Positions 25,325-34,432 of a stretch of 64,000 nucleotides of DNA are shown piece by piece. The DNA is from Pseudomonadota bacterium (GTDB lineage Bacteria > Pseudomonadota > Alphaproteobacteria > Rhizobiales > Hyphomicrobiaceae). The notes below the pieces were generated by a model. It searched no databases. It was not told the origin of the DNA and was given only the letters and a program-made list of their open reading frames with translations. Position 1 is the first letter of the stretch, and every line of letters begins with the position of its first letter. The translations under genes and the position numbers were made by a program. Location of the stretch: assembly GCA_023405815.1 (NCBI GenBank), contig JAEXXM010000014.1, positions 12,927 to 76,926 on the forward strand, given 5' to 3'.

Positions 25325-25696
25325 CTACCGGTTCTCGTTCATGCGCCGGAGGCGCCGCGACAGTCGGCGCATCAGGTCCAGCGCGAAGGTCGGTTTGCGC
25401 TCGATGAGGTAGTTGAACGCCCGCTCGTCGATCACCGCCACCTCGGTGGCCTCCCTCGCCACGGCGTTGGCGCCGCGTGGTGAGCCGTCGATCAGGGCGA
25501 GCTCCCCGAATGTCTCCCCCGGGTGGACCGTCTCGAGGACCTCGCCCGCAGAGATGATGCTGACCGAGCCCGAGCGTACCGCGTACATGGTGCTTCCCTC
25601 GTCGCCCACGGCGAAGATCCGCTCGCCTGCCTCGAAGCGCCGCAGCGGGTATCCCGCGCGGACTAATCCTTCGAAATCAAAGCCATCGCTCGCCAT
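25325..25696 (-). CDS. small cyclic-nucleotide-binding (Crp-like beta-roll) protein
   Basis: 123 residues from the ATG at 25696. Practically the whole protein is one cNMP-binding domain: EAGERIFAVGDEGSTMYAVRSG, then HPGETFGELALIDGSPRGANAVA, the phosphate-binding cassette with FGELALIDGSPR. The C-terminal helix is strongly basic (MRRLSRRLRRMNENR). There is no helix-turn-helix, so it is not a transcription factor by itself. It probably senses a nucleotide and acts on a partner protein. The upstream frame extends but is poorly supported. Confidence 0.8.
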   Translation of the reverse strand: MASDGFDFEGLVRAGYPLRRFEAGERIFAVGDEGSTMYAVRSGSVSIISAGEVLETVHPGETFGELALIDGSPRGANAVAREATEVAVIDERAFNYLIERKPTFALDLMRRLSRRLRRMNENR

Positions 25697-25910
25697 CTGC
25701 ACCGTCCGAGGGAGGCCATCGTTGGTCCAAAGAGTATGCCCGGACCGGGGCATCGGGCAACCGCGCGCTGCCCGTGTCGACGGTTGTCGCGCGTTGCCCC
25801 GCCGATACGCGCTGCACGCGGCAGCGTCGGTACCCCGCAACCCGGGGCGACAAACGCGCGTTTTTCCTATATCGGCCTATACAAGCTGGGACACATGGGG
25901 GACTTGGGAC

Positions 25911-27764
25911 ATGGCAGCGACGACGCAGGATGCGCGCTCACTGTGGGGCCGTGCGACTGACTATCTGCTCGGTCGCAACACGCTGATCGGCATCGCCTCG
26001 ATCATGCTGCTGCTCATCGCCGGTTTCGCCACCTGGCACGGAATGCGCGACTTCATCATTGGCGTGACGACCTCTCCGGCAGGAAGCTCGCAGGAGCTGC
26101 CTGGCGGCCTGTCGTTCTCCAATGATTTCCTCGTCATCATCGTCGTCTTCGCGCTCACCTTCCTGATGTGGCTGATGCTGCGGGAGTCGTTCGCGCAAGG
26201 CCGGCGCTGGACCGAGCGCCTCGTCACCTTCCCGCTCTATGTCTTCCTCGCCATCTGGTCGATCGGCTTCGGCTACGGCTTCTGGTGGAGCCTCATCGCC
26301 GGCGAGGAAGCAACGCGCACCGGACTTTCCGGTCTTCAGCAGGATGCCGGCGACGCCGCCAGTGCCGTCGCCGCGCGCCTCGACGCGGTGAAGGTCGGAC
26401 TCGACGGCGTCGTCACCTGGTCGGAGACGCAGATGGCGCGCGAGGAGGCGAGCGGTGGATCGTGCGGAACCACGTCGGGCGCCGGCCGCGGCCCGCTCTA
26501 CGCTGCCCGCGTCGGTGTCCGCGATCAGATCACCTCGTTGCGCGACGGCGTGCAGAATTCCTGGATCACGCCGGTGCAGGCCGACATTGCGTCGTTGCAG
26601 CAGAGTGTCGCCCAGCTTCAGGGCTCGACTGTTGCAGAGCGCCAGGCCAGCTTCAATGCCATGGCGACCAACATCCGCTCCCGCGCGCGCGACATCGCCG
26701 CGCGCTCCAACGAGCTCGGCAAGTCGACGGCGACGGAAATGCGCGCCATCGCCGCCGCGGTCTCGGTTCCGCCGGGGCAGGGCGGCTTTTCCTGCTACGA
26801 CCCGACGCTTGCGCAGCGCCTGACTCAGGCGGCCGTTCAGGCCGATCAGCCGGCGACGCTCAATCTGCGCGAGGCCGCGTTCAACGAGGGCCCGGCCGGT
26901 GTCGCCAATGCCATCAAACGCTTGTGGGAGAACATCGGCGCCTACCTGTCGAGTCTGATCGGATATATCGCCGGCGCAAAGCCCGAGGGAGCTACCAAGT
27001 CCGGTGAGCCGATCACCGGTCGCGATATGATCGCGCTTCTCGCCACCATCGGCATCGACCTCGGCCTCCTCGCCCTGGCGATCCTCAATCCGCCCCCGCC
27101 GGAGAGCAAGCGGCCGTCCGCGGCGATCGTTCGGCAAATCCGCTCCGCCATCAACACGGCAATCAATCGCGCGCCGGGCGCGAACATGGAGTGGGTGCGT
27201 CGCCACTTCATCTACCACAAGCGCACGTCCTACCTCGTCATTCCCAATCTCTACAGTTGCGACCCCAAAAGCGAAGAGGAAAGCGCCAGGGCGTTGGCTA
27301 TGAACCAGCTCGCCGGTGTGCTCGATGATCTCGATCTTGTTCGCTGGCCGCAAAAGCCGCGCTGGTGGACCTTCCGCAAGGGCGAGCTCGACAAGCTCAA
27401 GGCAGAGGAAGCGGCAGCCAGCGACACAGACTTGAGCCAGATCCGCAAGGACTGGTTGAAGAAGCTCAATAAGAAACCCGACGAGATGACCGAGGAGGAT
27501 GTTGCCTTCGAGAAGGCGCAGCCGATCCGCAATCACGGCCTGTTCTCGAAGGCCGAAAAGGCGCTCACCATCGCCGGCTGGAGCGAGCGGGCGCGGCGCG
27601 ACATCGAGATATTTCCACTCGAGGATGTCGAGGGGTTGACGCCGATCTTGATGGTGCTTGCAGACGACGGGTCTATCGAAAGAGCTGAGGAGGAAGAGGC
27701 TCAGAGGGCCGCTGCAAAACGGTCGTGGTTCTCGTTTGGTCGCGGTGAGCCGAACAGCGCCTGA
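25911..27764 (+). CDS. large membrane protein of unknown function
   Basis: 617 residues from the ATG at 25911. Two or three hydrophobic segments occur at the N-terminus (LIGIASIMLLLIAGFATW, FLVIIVVFALTFLMWLML, FPLYVFLAIWSIGFGYGFWW). A long helical periplasmic-type region follows (about 125-330), with regularly spaced hydrophobic residues typical of coiled coil (DAVKVGLDGVV...ADIASLQQSVAQLQ). Another membrane segment near residue 380 (DMIALLATIGIDLGLLALAIL) precedes a cytosolic C-terminal part rich in Lys and Glu. Nothing in it matches a family I recognise. The layout, helical sensor plus cytosolic domain, recalls signalling or mechanosensing proteins but shows no kinase, GGDEF or methyl-accepting signature. 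Confidence 0.75.
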   Translation: MAATTQDARSLWGRATDYLLGRNTLIGIASIMLLLIAGFATWHGMRDFIIGVTTSPAGSSQELPGGLSFSNDFLVIIVVFALTFLMWLMLRESFAQGRRWTERLVTFPLYVFLAIWSIGFGYGFWWSLIAGEEATRTGLSGLQQDAGDAASAVAARLDAVKVGLDGVVTWSETQMAREEASGGSCGTTSGAGRGPLYAARVGVRDQITSLRDGVQNSWITPVQADIASLQQSVAQLQGSTVAERQASFNAMATNIRSRARDIAARSNELGKSTATEMRAIAAAVSVPPGQGGFSCYDPTLAQRLTQAAVQADQPATLNLREAAFNEGPAGVANAIKRLWENIGAYLSSLIGYIAGAKPEGATKSGEPITGRDMIALLATIGIDLGLLALAILNPPPPESKRPSAAIVRQIRSAINTAINRAPGANMEWVRRHFIYHKRTSYLVIPNLYSCDPKSEEESARALAMNQLAGVLDDLDLVRWPQKPRWWTFRKGELDKLKAEEAAASDTDLSQIRKDWLKKLNKKPDEMTEEDVAFEKAQPIRNHGLFSKAEKALTIAGWSERARRDIEIFPLEDVEGLTPILMVLADDGSIERAEEEEAQRAAAKRSWFSFGRGEPNSA

Positions 27765-27773
27765 TCGTTTGCG

Positions 27774-27974
27774 CTAGTTCAATACTGAAAAAGTGACAAC
27801 CGCCAAGGCGGAAACGATAGCGCCGCCGGCAAAGCCGAGCATCAGTGCCGAGAAGAACGATGCTGAGTCGCGCGCGGCACGCGACCACGCGATCTGGTTG
27901 ATCGCATCATCGAGCGCAAGCCGCAGCTCCCTCGTCGAGAGTGTGTCGATTGACCGATTACGCCAGGTGACCAT
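27774..27974 (-). CDS. small membrane protein
   Basis: 66 residues from the ATG at 27974 with GGAG nine bases upstream. A basic, soluble N-terminal half (TRELRLALDDAINQIAWSRA) is followed by one membrane helix (ALMLGFAGGAIVSALAVVTFSVL) at the C-terminus. Function unknown. It is tail-to-tail with the 617-residue membrane protein, with nine bases between the stops. Confidence 0.6.
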   Translation of the reverse strand: MVTWRNRSIDTLSTRELRLALDDAINQIAWSRAARDSASFFSALMLGFAGGAIVSALAVVTFSVLN

Positions 27975-28074
27975 GGAGCCAAGCTCCTCTACGCGAGACT
28001 TATGTCACCCCCTCAGCAATGAGCGTGCCAATGTCATATGGGCAGTGCACAGAGCTTTCTCAATCGGCGGCGCG

Positions 28075-28791
28075 CTAGAAATTCGCCCGGTAGTAGTCCT
28101 CGCAACCCGCGTTCGATAGGACGGGGTAGGGCCGCACGTCCTGCACCGTTTGGTTACTGACGAGAACCGTCGTGTAGTAGCGGGCATACCGGCCTTCGTC
28201 GCGGCCGTAGAAATCTCGGCAATACTGCCAGACCTCGTTGGTTCCGTTCGACCTGACATAGTCAGGGCCACCCGCGATCGAGACGAGCTCTGCCGTTCCC
28301 ATTCCCGGCCGCACCATTCCCCATGCTTCGGGCGGCACGCCGCATCCGCCGAGTCCGATGGTTGATACAATGATGAGGTACAGTCCCAAAATGGGGCGCG
28401 CGACACGTCTTCCTACGCGCATCCACTCTGCGAATGCAGATGCAACGGAAATCGCCACGCCGCGCGCCGTGAACGTGAAGCTCCGTTCGCGCTCACGGCT
28501 CCTCGATGCCATTGCTTCCGGCCACACCGGTTCGATCTCATGCAGGGTCCGCTGCCAGAGAAGTGCGTTGGATTTATCGCTCTCGCGCCTGAGCAGTTCG
28601 GCTCGGCGTCTTGCGTCGCGATCCGTCAGCGATCCGAGCCAGGCAAGGATGGCCACCGGTCCCGCGATCATCAGCGCGAATGCGCAGAGGACGGCCGCAA
28701 CCACGCTGCTGCCCACCACGACGCATGCATGCACCAGGAGGAGGGTCGCCAAACCGGCGACGATGAGCAGCAATCTCCTTGGCGGCAGCAT
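28075..28791 (-). CDS. membrane protein with a C-terminal BamE/SmpA-like domain
   Basis: 238 residues. Residues about 8-55 contain two membrane segments, 56-120 are a charged linker, then a third hydrophobic stretch ends in the lipobox-like LGGC (Cys150). The last ~85 residues resemble a small BamE/SmpA-type domain (VRPGMGTAELVSIAGGPDYVRSNG). An internal methionine (Met124, MRVGRRVARPILG) would give a normal lipoprotein precursor, so the gene may in fact encode a lipoprotein from an internal start, or a real fusion. The gene is divergent from ftcR. Confidence 0.6.
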   Translation of the reverse strand: MLPPRRLLLIVAGLATLLLVHACVVVGSSVVAAVLCAFALMIAGPVAILAWLGSLTDRDARRRAELLRRESDKSNALLWQRTLHEIEPVWPEAMASRSRERERSFTFTARGVAISVASAFAEWMRVGRRVARPILGLYLIIVSTIGLGGCGVPPEAWGMVRPGMGTAELVSIAGGPDYVRSNGTNEVWQYCRDFYGRDEGRYARYYTTVLVSNQTVQDVRPYPVLSNAGCEDYYRANF

Positions 28792-29020
28792 TCGTCGATC
28801 CCGACCCTCAGGTTCGGAACCTCTCTAGGATGGTCAGCCTGCGCCAAGCTTGCGCCGATATAGAATCGACCCTCGGCGAATGTCGTGTGCACAACACGAA
28901 GATGCAAAGCCGCACCACCAAGTGGACTCAATGTTTTAGAGGATGAACAATCCATTAAGTAAGTTGTTGTGTGTAACATGAAGAATGACATTCTGATCAT
29001 CAAGCGATTCGGGGGCCGCG

Positions 29021-29692
29021 ATGATCATTATTGTCGACGATCGTGAGGCGTTGACTGACACGGATACACTAGGCTTTGGCCGCGAGGGCATCTCCACGGA
29101 GGGCCTGGCCGCGTCTGACTTTCATGACTGGGTGAGAACGGCTCCAGAGCCGGAATTGGCTGCCGTCGAGGCCTTCCTTATTGGAGAGTGCAACGACCGC
29201 CGCATCTTCCCGAAGATGATCAAGCAGCGTTCGAGCGCGCCGGTTCTGGCGTTGAACGGTGGCCGTTCGCTGCAAGAGACGCTCGATCTCTTTGCTTCGG
29301 GTGTCGATGACGTCATCGGCAACTTGACCCACATCCACGAGATCCTCGCGCGCATCAAAGCCATCAAGCGCCGCGCCGCGGTTGAATCCGAGGGTGCCGT
29401 CAGCGGCGACATCCGCGTCTTCGGCGATGGGCGCGATCCCGAGGTTGCCGGCGAGCAGCTGCACCTGCCGCGTCGCGAGCGGCGCATTCTCGAGTATCTC
29501 GTGAACAACAAGGGGCGCCGCGTCACCAAGACTCAGATCTTCAATTTCGTCTACGGGCTCTTCTCGGAAGAGATCGACGAGAACGTTATCGAGAGTCACA
29601 TCAGCAAGCTGCGCAAGCGGCTGCGCCACAGGCTGGGACACGACCCGATCGATTCGCAGCGTTACCTCGGCTACCGGCTGATCGACGCTTGA
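29021..29692 (+). CDS. ftcR: FtcR, flagellar two-component-type transcriptional regulator
   Basis: 223 residues: a receiver-like domain (about 1-118) and an OmpR-family DNA-binding winged helix (about 130-223) with LHLPRRERRILEYLVNNKGRRVTKTQI and ENVIESHISKLRKRLRH. FtcR activates flagellar genes, including the hook operon, in Brucella and Sinorhizobium. It sits directly before flgE, as expected. The receiver looks degenerate. DD at 6-7 is kept, but the segment where the phosphorylated Asp belongs reads EAFLIGEC, and the conserved Lys region reads DDVIGN. It therefore may not be controlled by phosphorylation. The orphan gene has no kinase beside it. Confidence 0.9.
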   Translation: MIIIVDDREALTDTDTLGFGREGISTEGLAASDFHDWVRTAPEPELAAVEAFLIGECNDRRIFPKMIKQRSSAPVLALNGGRSLQETLDLFASGVDDVIGNLTHIHEILARIKAIKRRAAVESEGAVSGDIRVFGDGRDPEVAGEQLHLPRRERRILEYLVNNKGRRVTKTQIFNFVYGLFSEEIDENVIESHISKLRKRLRHRLGHDPIDSQRYLGYRLIDA

Positions 29693-29719
29693 GGTCTCAG
29701 CGGCGAAGAATTGAGACCT
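29692..29719. terminator. hairpin after ftcR
   Basis: AGGTCTCA (29692-29699) and TGAGACCT (29712-29719) form an eight-base stem with a 12-base loop immediately after the ftcR stop codon. There is no T-run, so it could be a weak terminator, an mRNA-stability hairpin or a regulator site between ftcR and flgE. Confidence 0.4.
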
Positions 29720-29788
29720 AGATCAGCTTCGCGCAAGCCGGAAATGTTCCAATGCAGCATGCAGTTGCATGGACGGGGAGCATAGCCG

Positions 29789-31051
29789 ATGGGTCTCTAC
29801 AGTACGATGCGAACGAGTGCGTCCGGAATGGCCGCCCAGGCCAATCGGCTTGGTGCGGTCTCCGATAACATCGCCAACTCGAGCACGACCGGCTACAAGC
29901 GCGCTTCGATGGAATTCTCCTCCCTCGTCCTCGACTCGGGAGGCACCGAGTACGTCTCGGGTAGCGTCGAATCGCATACGCGCTACGCCATCAGCGAGCA
30001 GGGCGCCTTCAACTTCACGACGTCGGCCACCGACCTTGCCATCAGGGGTGAAGGCTTCTTCATCGTATCAAGCGATAGCGGGCAGACATTCCTCACCCGC
30101 GCCGGCTCGTTCGTCCCGAACGGCGTCGGCGACCTCGTCAACGCTGCCGGCTACAAGCTGATGGGCTATAGCCTCGCCAACGGCGCGCCGGCCGTGGTGG
30201 CCAATGGCACCGCCGGTCTCGAGGTCGTGAACATCGGCTCGGTCGCGCTGCAGGCCACGCCCTCTACATCAGGCACTTTCAAGGTCAACCTGCCCTACAA
30301 CTCGACGACAGTCGCGCCGGCCAATCTGCCGTCTGCCAACGCCGCAACCGCGCAGTACACCGGCAAGACCTCGCTCACCGCCTACGACAACCTCGGCAAC
30401 AAGATCACTCTCGACGTCTATTCGACGAACGTCGGCGGCGGCGACTGGGAGGTCACCGTCTTCAACCAGGCCGATGCAGCTGCGGGCGGCGGGTTCCCTT
30501 ACACCGCTCCTGCTCTGGCGACGCAGACGTTGACGTTCGACAATACCACCGGCGAGTTGACCGGGGCGAGCCCCACAGGCGTCACCGTGCCCATCCCGAA
30601 CGGCGCATCTCTCCTTATCGATATGACCGGCAGCACCCAGCTCGGAGCAGCCTACACGCTCCTCGATGCAACGGTGGTCAACGGCAATGCGCCGAGCCCG
30701 GTCGATCGCATTGAGATCGCAGACGACGGCACGCTCTACACGGTGTTTGAGAGCGGCACGCGCATCGCGACCTATAAGATTCCCCTCGGCAGCGTGGCGA
30801 GCCCCGACAATCTGCAGCCGCTTGCCGGCAACGTCTTCGTGCCGACCTCCGATTCCGGAGAGATGCAGATCGGGTTTCCGGGCGACAGCGGCTTCGGAAA
30901 GATGATCTCCGGCGCTCTCGAGCAATCGACCGTCGATCTGGCCTCCGAGCTGACGACGATGATCGAGGCCGAGCGCAACTACACCGCCAATTCGAAGGTC
31001 TTCCAGACTGGTGCTGAGTTGATGGAAGTCCTGGTCAACCTCAAGCGCTAA
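29789..31051 (+). CDS. flgE: flagellar hook protein FlgE
   Basis: 420 residues. The N-terminal rod/hook signature GMAAQANRLGAVSDNIANSSTTGYK and the internal FlgE/F/G segment (GFFIVSSDSGQTFLTRAGSF) are present. The C-terminal ELTTMIEAERNYTANSKVFQTGAELM completes the D0 coiled coil. FlgE polymerises into the hook outside the cell. It heads a run of co-directional flagellar genes and is preceded by three TGCA copies spaced 6-7 bases apart (29753-29769), a possible regulator site. Confidence 0.96.
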   Translation: MGLYSTMRTSASGMAAQANRLGAVSDNIANSSTTGYKRASMEFSSLVLDSGGTEYVSGSVESHTRYAISEQGAFNFTTSATDLAIRGEGFFIVSSDSGQTFLTRAGSFVPNGVGDLVNAAGYKLMGYSLANGAPAVVANGTAGLEVVNIGSVALQATPSTSGTFKVNLPYNSTTVAPANLPSANAATAQYTGKTSLTAYDNLGNKITLDVYSTNVGGGDWEVTVFNQADAAAGGGFPYTAPALATQTLTFDNTTGELTGASPTGVTVPIPNGASLLIDMTGSTQLGAAYTLLDATVVNGNAPSPVDRIEIADDGTLYTVFESGTRIATYKIPLGSVASPDNLQPLAGNVFVPTSDSGEMQIGFPGDSGFGKMISGALEQSTVDLASELTTMIEAERNYTANSKVFQTGAELMEVLVNLKR

Positions 31052-31084
31052 GCGATGCGCGGCTAGCTTTGGGAATGCACTGAG

Positions 31085-32554
31085 ATGTCGCTCTCGGCCA
31101 GTCTGAATACGGCCCTATCGAGCTTGGCTACGACGGCGGATCAAACGTCAATCCTGTCGCGCAACGTCGCGCGTGCCGGCGACACCACGGCATCGCGCAA
31201 GAGCGCAGAGGTCATTACCATCCCGGGTTACGGAGTGCGTCTTGCCTCCGTGACCCGTGTCGTCAATGTTGCACTCTTCAATAATGTGCTGGAGTCGACC
31301 TCCACCTCGGCGGGGCAGCGCGCCATCGCCGACGCGCTCCAGCAGCTCGAGCAGACGGTCAACGATACCGAGCTCGACGCCTCGCCGGCCGCGTTGCTGG
31401 AGAAGCTGAACGATGCGCTGCAGCGCTACGCATCCGCGCCCGACAGCCTGGCGACGGCTCAGGCGGCGGTGGCGGCCGCGCGTGACGTGGTCACTTCACT
31501 GAACGATGCGACAGATTTGATCCAAAAGGTTCGCGCCCAGGCCGACGCGGACATCGCCGGCTCTGTCGACAACCTCAACACTTTGTTGGCGCGCTTCGAG
31601 ACGGTCAACAATGAGATCGTGAAGGGATCGAGGACCGGTTCCGACGTCACGGACTATCTCGACCAGCGCGACCAGATTCTCCGCCAGATCTCCGAAGAGG
31701 TGGGGATCAAGACCATCACGCGCGCCGACAACAGCATGGCAATTTTCACGGACAGCGGCGTGACGCTGTTCGACGTGTCCGCACGCGCTATCAGCTTCCA
31801 GCCCACCGCTTCGTATTCGGCCGCCACGACCGGAAATGCCATCTACGCGGATGGCGTTCCGATCACGGGCAGCTCGGCGGTGATGGGCGTAGGCTCAGGG
31901 CGTCTCAACGGCCTCGTGAAGGTGAGGGACGATCTCGCTGTCACCTATCAGAGCCAGCTCGATGAGGTCGCACGAGGCCTCATCACCGCGTTCGCGGAGA
32001 GCGATCAGAGTGCCATTCCCGCACTGCCCGACGCGACGGGTCTCTTCACCTGGAGCGGCGGCCCGGCGATTCCCCCGAGCGGCACGCTCGTGCCCGGTCT
32101 CGCCGCCTCGATCACGCTCAATACGTTGGTCGACCCCGACCAGGGCGGCGATGCCACGCTCTTGCGCGACGGCGGCATCAACGGCGCCGCTTACGACTAC
32201 AACACAACAAACGCCTCCGGCTACACCGGGCGCGTCAATGAGCTGATCGATAAGTTGAACGGGGCGCAGGCGTTCGACCCCGCCGCGAAGCTTTCGGCAT
32301 CGACGAATCTCAAGAGCTTCGCATCGGCCTCGGTTGCTTGGCTCGAGCAGTCCCGCAGCACGGCGAGCGACGACGCCGACTACAGCGAGACGCTTCTCGC
32401 GCAATCGGCCGAGACGCTCAACAAGGTCACTGGCGTAAATCTCGACGAGGAGATGGCGCTGATGCTCGAGCTCGAGCGGACCTACCAGGCGTCCAGCAAG
32501 CTCATCACGACGGTCAACGCGATGCTCGAAACTTTGTTGGCCGCGGTGAGATAA
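31085..32554 (+). CDS. flgK: hook-filament junction protein FlgK (HAP1)
   Basis: 489 residues. FlgK features are the N-terminal D0 helix region (LSSLATTADQTSILSRNVARAGD), the internal segment DLAVTYQSQLDEVARGLITAFAE and the C-terminal EEMALMLELERTYQASSKLITTVNAMLETLL. The protein forms the first junction ring between hook and filament. It starts 33 bases after flgE and is followed four bases later by flgL. Confidence 0.95.
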   Translation: MSLSASLNTALSSLATTADQTSILSRNVARAGDTTASRKSAEVITIPGYGVRLASVTRVVNVALFNNVLESTSTSAGQRAIADALQQLEQTVNDTELDASPAALLEKLNDALQRYASAPDSLATAQAAVAAARDVVTSLNDATDLIQKVRAQADADIAGSVDNLNTLLARFETVNNEIVKGSRTGSDVTDYLDQRDQILRQISEEVGIKTITRADNSMAIFTDSGVTLFDVSARAISFQPTASYSAATTGNAIYADGVPITGSSAVMGVGSGRLNGLVKVRDDLAVTYQSQLDEVARGLITAFAESDQSAIPALPDATGLFTWSGGPAIPPSGTLVPGLAASITLNTLVDPDQGGDATLLRDGGINGAAYDYNTTNASGYTGRVNELIDKLNGAQAFDPAAKLSASTNLKSFASASVAWLEQSRSTASDDADYSETLLAQSAETLNKVTGVNLDEEMALMLELERTYQASSKLITTVNAMLETLLAAVR

Positions 32555-32558
32555 TGTC

Positions 32559-33608
32559 ATGAAGACCACGTTCATCTCAACGAGCTCCATCTCTGCCGCC
32601 ACCCGGCAGGCACTGCTGAAGGTGCAGCAGGAGCTAGCTGACGCCCAGAAGGAGATGACGACGAGCCGCCTTGCCGATGTCGGCAAGACCCTCGGCTATC
32701 GCACCGGCGAAACCATCTCGCTGCGCCAGGAGCACGCGCGCCTGACGACTATCATCGAGACCAACTCGACAGTCTCCTCGCGGCTCACGGCCTCGCAGAC
32801 GACGCTGCAGAACCTCGTCGACAATGCGCAAGATTTCTCCGAGCAGCTTCTTGGTCTGCGCATCGGCGGCACCAATGCGCTGGGCGCCGAGACCGAGGCC
32901 CAAAGCCGGCTCGAAGGCTTTCTCGACCTCATGAACATGTCTTTCGCCAGCGGTTACCTGTTCGCTGGCGTGAACTCCGACGTCAAACCTCTCACCGACT
33001 ACTTCGAAACACCGACGCCAGCCAGCCGTCAGGGTGTCGCCAACGCGTTCCTCGCAGACTTCGGAATCACGCAGTCTGATCCGGCCGTGAGCAACATCAG
33101 CGCGGCCGATATGCAAACCTTCCTCGACACGACGTTCGCCAATCTGTTCGACGATCCCTCATGGAGCACCGACTGGTCGTCGGCCTCGACGCAGAACATG
33201 CGCAGCCGCATTTCTACGTCCGAGTTGATCGAGACCTCGACGAATGCCAACGAGTCGGCCTTCCGAAAGCTCGCCATGGCCTACACGATGGTGGCGGATC
33301 TCGGGACCGCCAACCTCGGGCAGCCGGCGTTCGAGGTGGTTATCGACCAGGCGACCAAAGTCGTGAATGAGGCGATCCAGGAGCTGGGAGATCTTCAGTC
33401 GAAGCTTGGCATATCCGAGCAGCGCGTGAAGGACGCCAGCGAGCGCATGTCTTTGCAGATAGACATCATGACGAAGCAGGTGACCTCGCTCGAAGGCGTC
33501 GATCCGAACGAGGCGGCCACCCGCGTAAGCACGCTGTTAACACAGATCGAGACTTCCTACGCGCTGACGGCCCGCATCATGGGACTCAGCATTCTCAACT
33601 ATCTCTGA
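32559..33608 (+). CDS. flgL: hook-filament junction protein FlgL (HAP3)
   Basis: 349 residues, the length of rhizobial FlgL. The flagellin-like N-terminal helix is QALLKVQQELADAQKEMTTSRLADVG. The region NMSFASGYLFAGVNSDVKPLTDY is the usual junction-protein loop. The C-terminal helices are long and heptad-like. FlgL makes the second junction ring, on which flagellin nucleates. Confidence 0.93.
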   Translation: MKTTFISTSSISAATRQALLKVQQELADAQKEMTTSRLADVGKTLGYRTGETISLRQEHARLTTIIETNSTVSSRLTASQTTLQNLVDNAQDFSEQLLGLRIGGTNALGAETEAQSRLEGFLDLMNMSFASGYLFAGVNSDVKPLTDYFETPTPASRQGVANAFLADFGITQSDPAVSNISAADMQTFLDTTFANLFDDPSWSTDWSSASTQNMRSRISTSELIETSTNANESAFRKLAMAYTMVADLGTANLGQPAFEVVIDQATKVVNEAIQELGDLQSKLGISEQRVKDASERMSLQIDIMTKQVTSLEGVDPNEAATRVSTLLTQIETSYALTARIMGLSILNYL

Positions 33609-33650
33609 CCCGACGACGAAAAGCGCAACCACTCTTAGCTGAGACGAGAT

Positions 33651-33998
33651 ATGTACCAATTTCCATACGCCGACGTGATCGAGAACAGCCCAAAGCTCGC
33701 GCGCGACCGTGAGCGCCAGGTTTTCGAGCGGTGTCTGGAGCTGTTCAAGGCGGCCGACGAGAAGGGGCCGACTTCGATTGAGGCTGTCGAGGCTCTGACG
33801 TTCTGCCGCCGGATGTGGGCGACGCTTCTTGAGGATCTGGCCAGCCCTGAGAACGCGCTGCCCAAGGAGCTGCGCGCCGAGATCATCTCGATCGGCCTGT
33901 GGGTGATCCGCGAGGCGGAGAACATTCGCCTCGGAAAAACGACGGATTTCAAGCCGCTGATCGAGGTCACGACGGCGCTCTATGAAGGGCTGAAATGA
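33651..33998 (+). CDS. flaF: flagellar biosynthesis regulator FlaF
   Basis: 115 residues, the normal size. The opening YADVIENSPKLARDRERQVFERCLELF and the closing EVTTALYEGL are typical of FlaF. In alphaproteobacteria FlaF acts with FlbT on flagellin synthesis and secretion, with FlaF favouring flagellin production. It overlaps flbT by four bases (ATGA). Confidence 0.93.
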   Translation: MYQFPYADVIENSPKLARDRERQVFERCLELFKAADEKGPTSIEAVEALTFCRRMWATLLEDLASPENALPKELRAEIISIGLWVIREAENIRLGKTTDFKPLIEVTTALYEGLK

Positions 33999-34432
33999 AA
34001 AAGCTGCAAATCTCGCTAAAGCCTGGAGAGCGGATCTACGTCAATGGAGCGGTGCTCAAGGTCGATCGAAAGGTCTCGATCGAGTTCCTGAACGACGTGA
34101 CCTTCCTGCTGGAGCACCACGTGCTCCACCCCGACGACACGCGGACGCCTCTGCGCCAGCTCTACTTCATCGTGCAGACGCTTCTCATCGATCCGGCCAA
34201 CGGCGCCGACGCCCGCAACATGTTCTACGAATCGCTCGCCTCTCTTTTGCTGTCGTTCGAGAACGCGACCATTCGCAAGGGCCTCGCCGACGTCCGAGAC
34301 TTCTTCGACCGCGGACGATTGTTCGACGCACTTAAGGTACTTCGCTCGCTCTTCTCGATCGAGGATTCCATCCTCGACCAGAGCGCGCACACTGATGCAG
34401 ACGAATTGGCCCAACGCTGCGAGGCGCGCTGA
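33995..34432 (+). CDS. flbT: flagellin mRNA repressor FlbT
   Basis: 145 residues. The family start LQISLKPGERIYVNGAVLKVDRKVSIEFLNDVTFLLEHHV is present. In Caulobacter, FlbT binds the 5' untranslated region of flagellin mRNA and promotes its decay until the hook is complete. This window has three flagellin genes with a conserved, structured leader, so those leaders are the obvious candidate targets here. The stop overlaps the flgD start by one base. Confidence 0.94.
   Translation: MKKLQISLKPGERIYVNGAVLKVDRKVSIEFLNDVTFLLEHHVLHPDDTRTPLRQLYFIVQTLLIDPANGADARNMFYESLASLLLSFENATIRKGLADVRDFFDRGRLFDALKVLRSLFSIEDSILDQSAHTDADELAQRCEAR

Noticed and set aside
25938..27536. 532-residue frame opposite the large membrane protein
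   Set aside because: Antisense shadow with Arg/Gly/Asp-heavy composition and no domain pattern. The plus-strand gene has membrane helices and a proper start.
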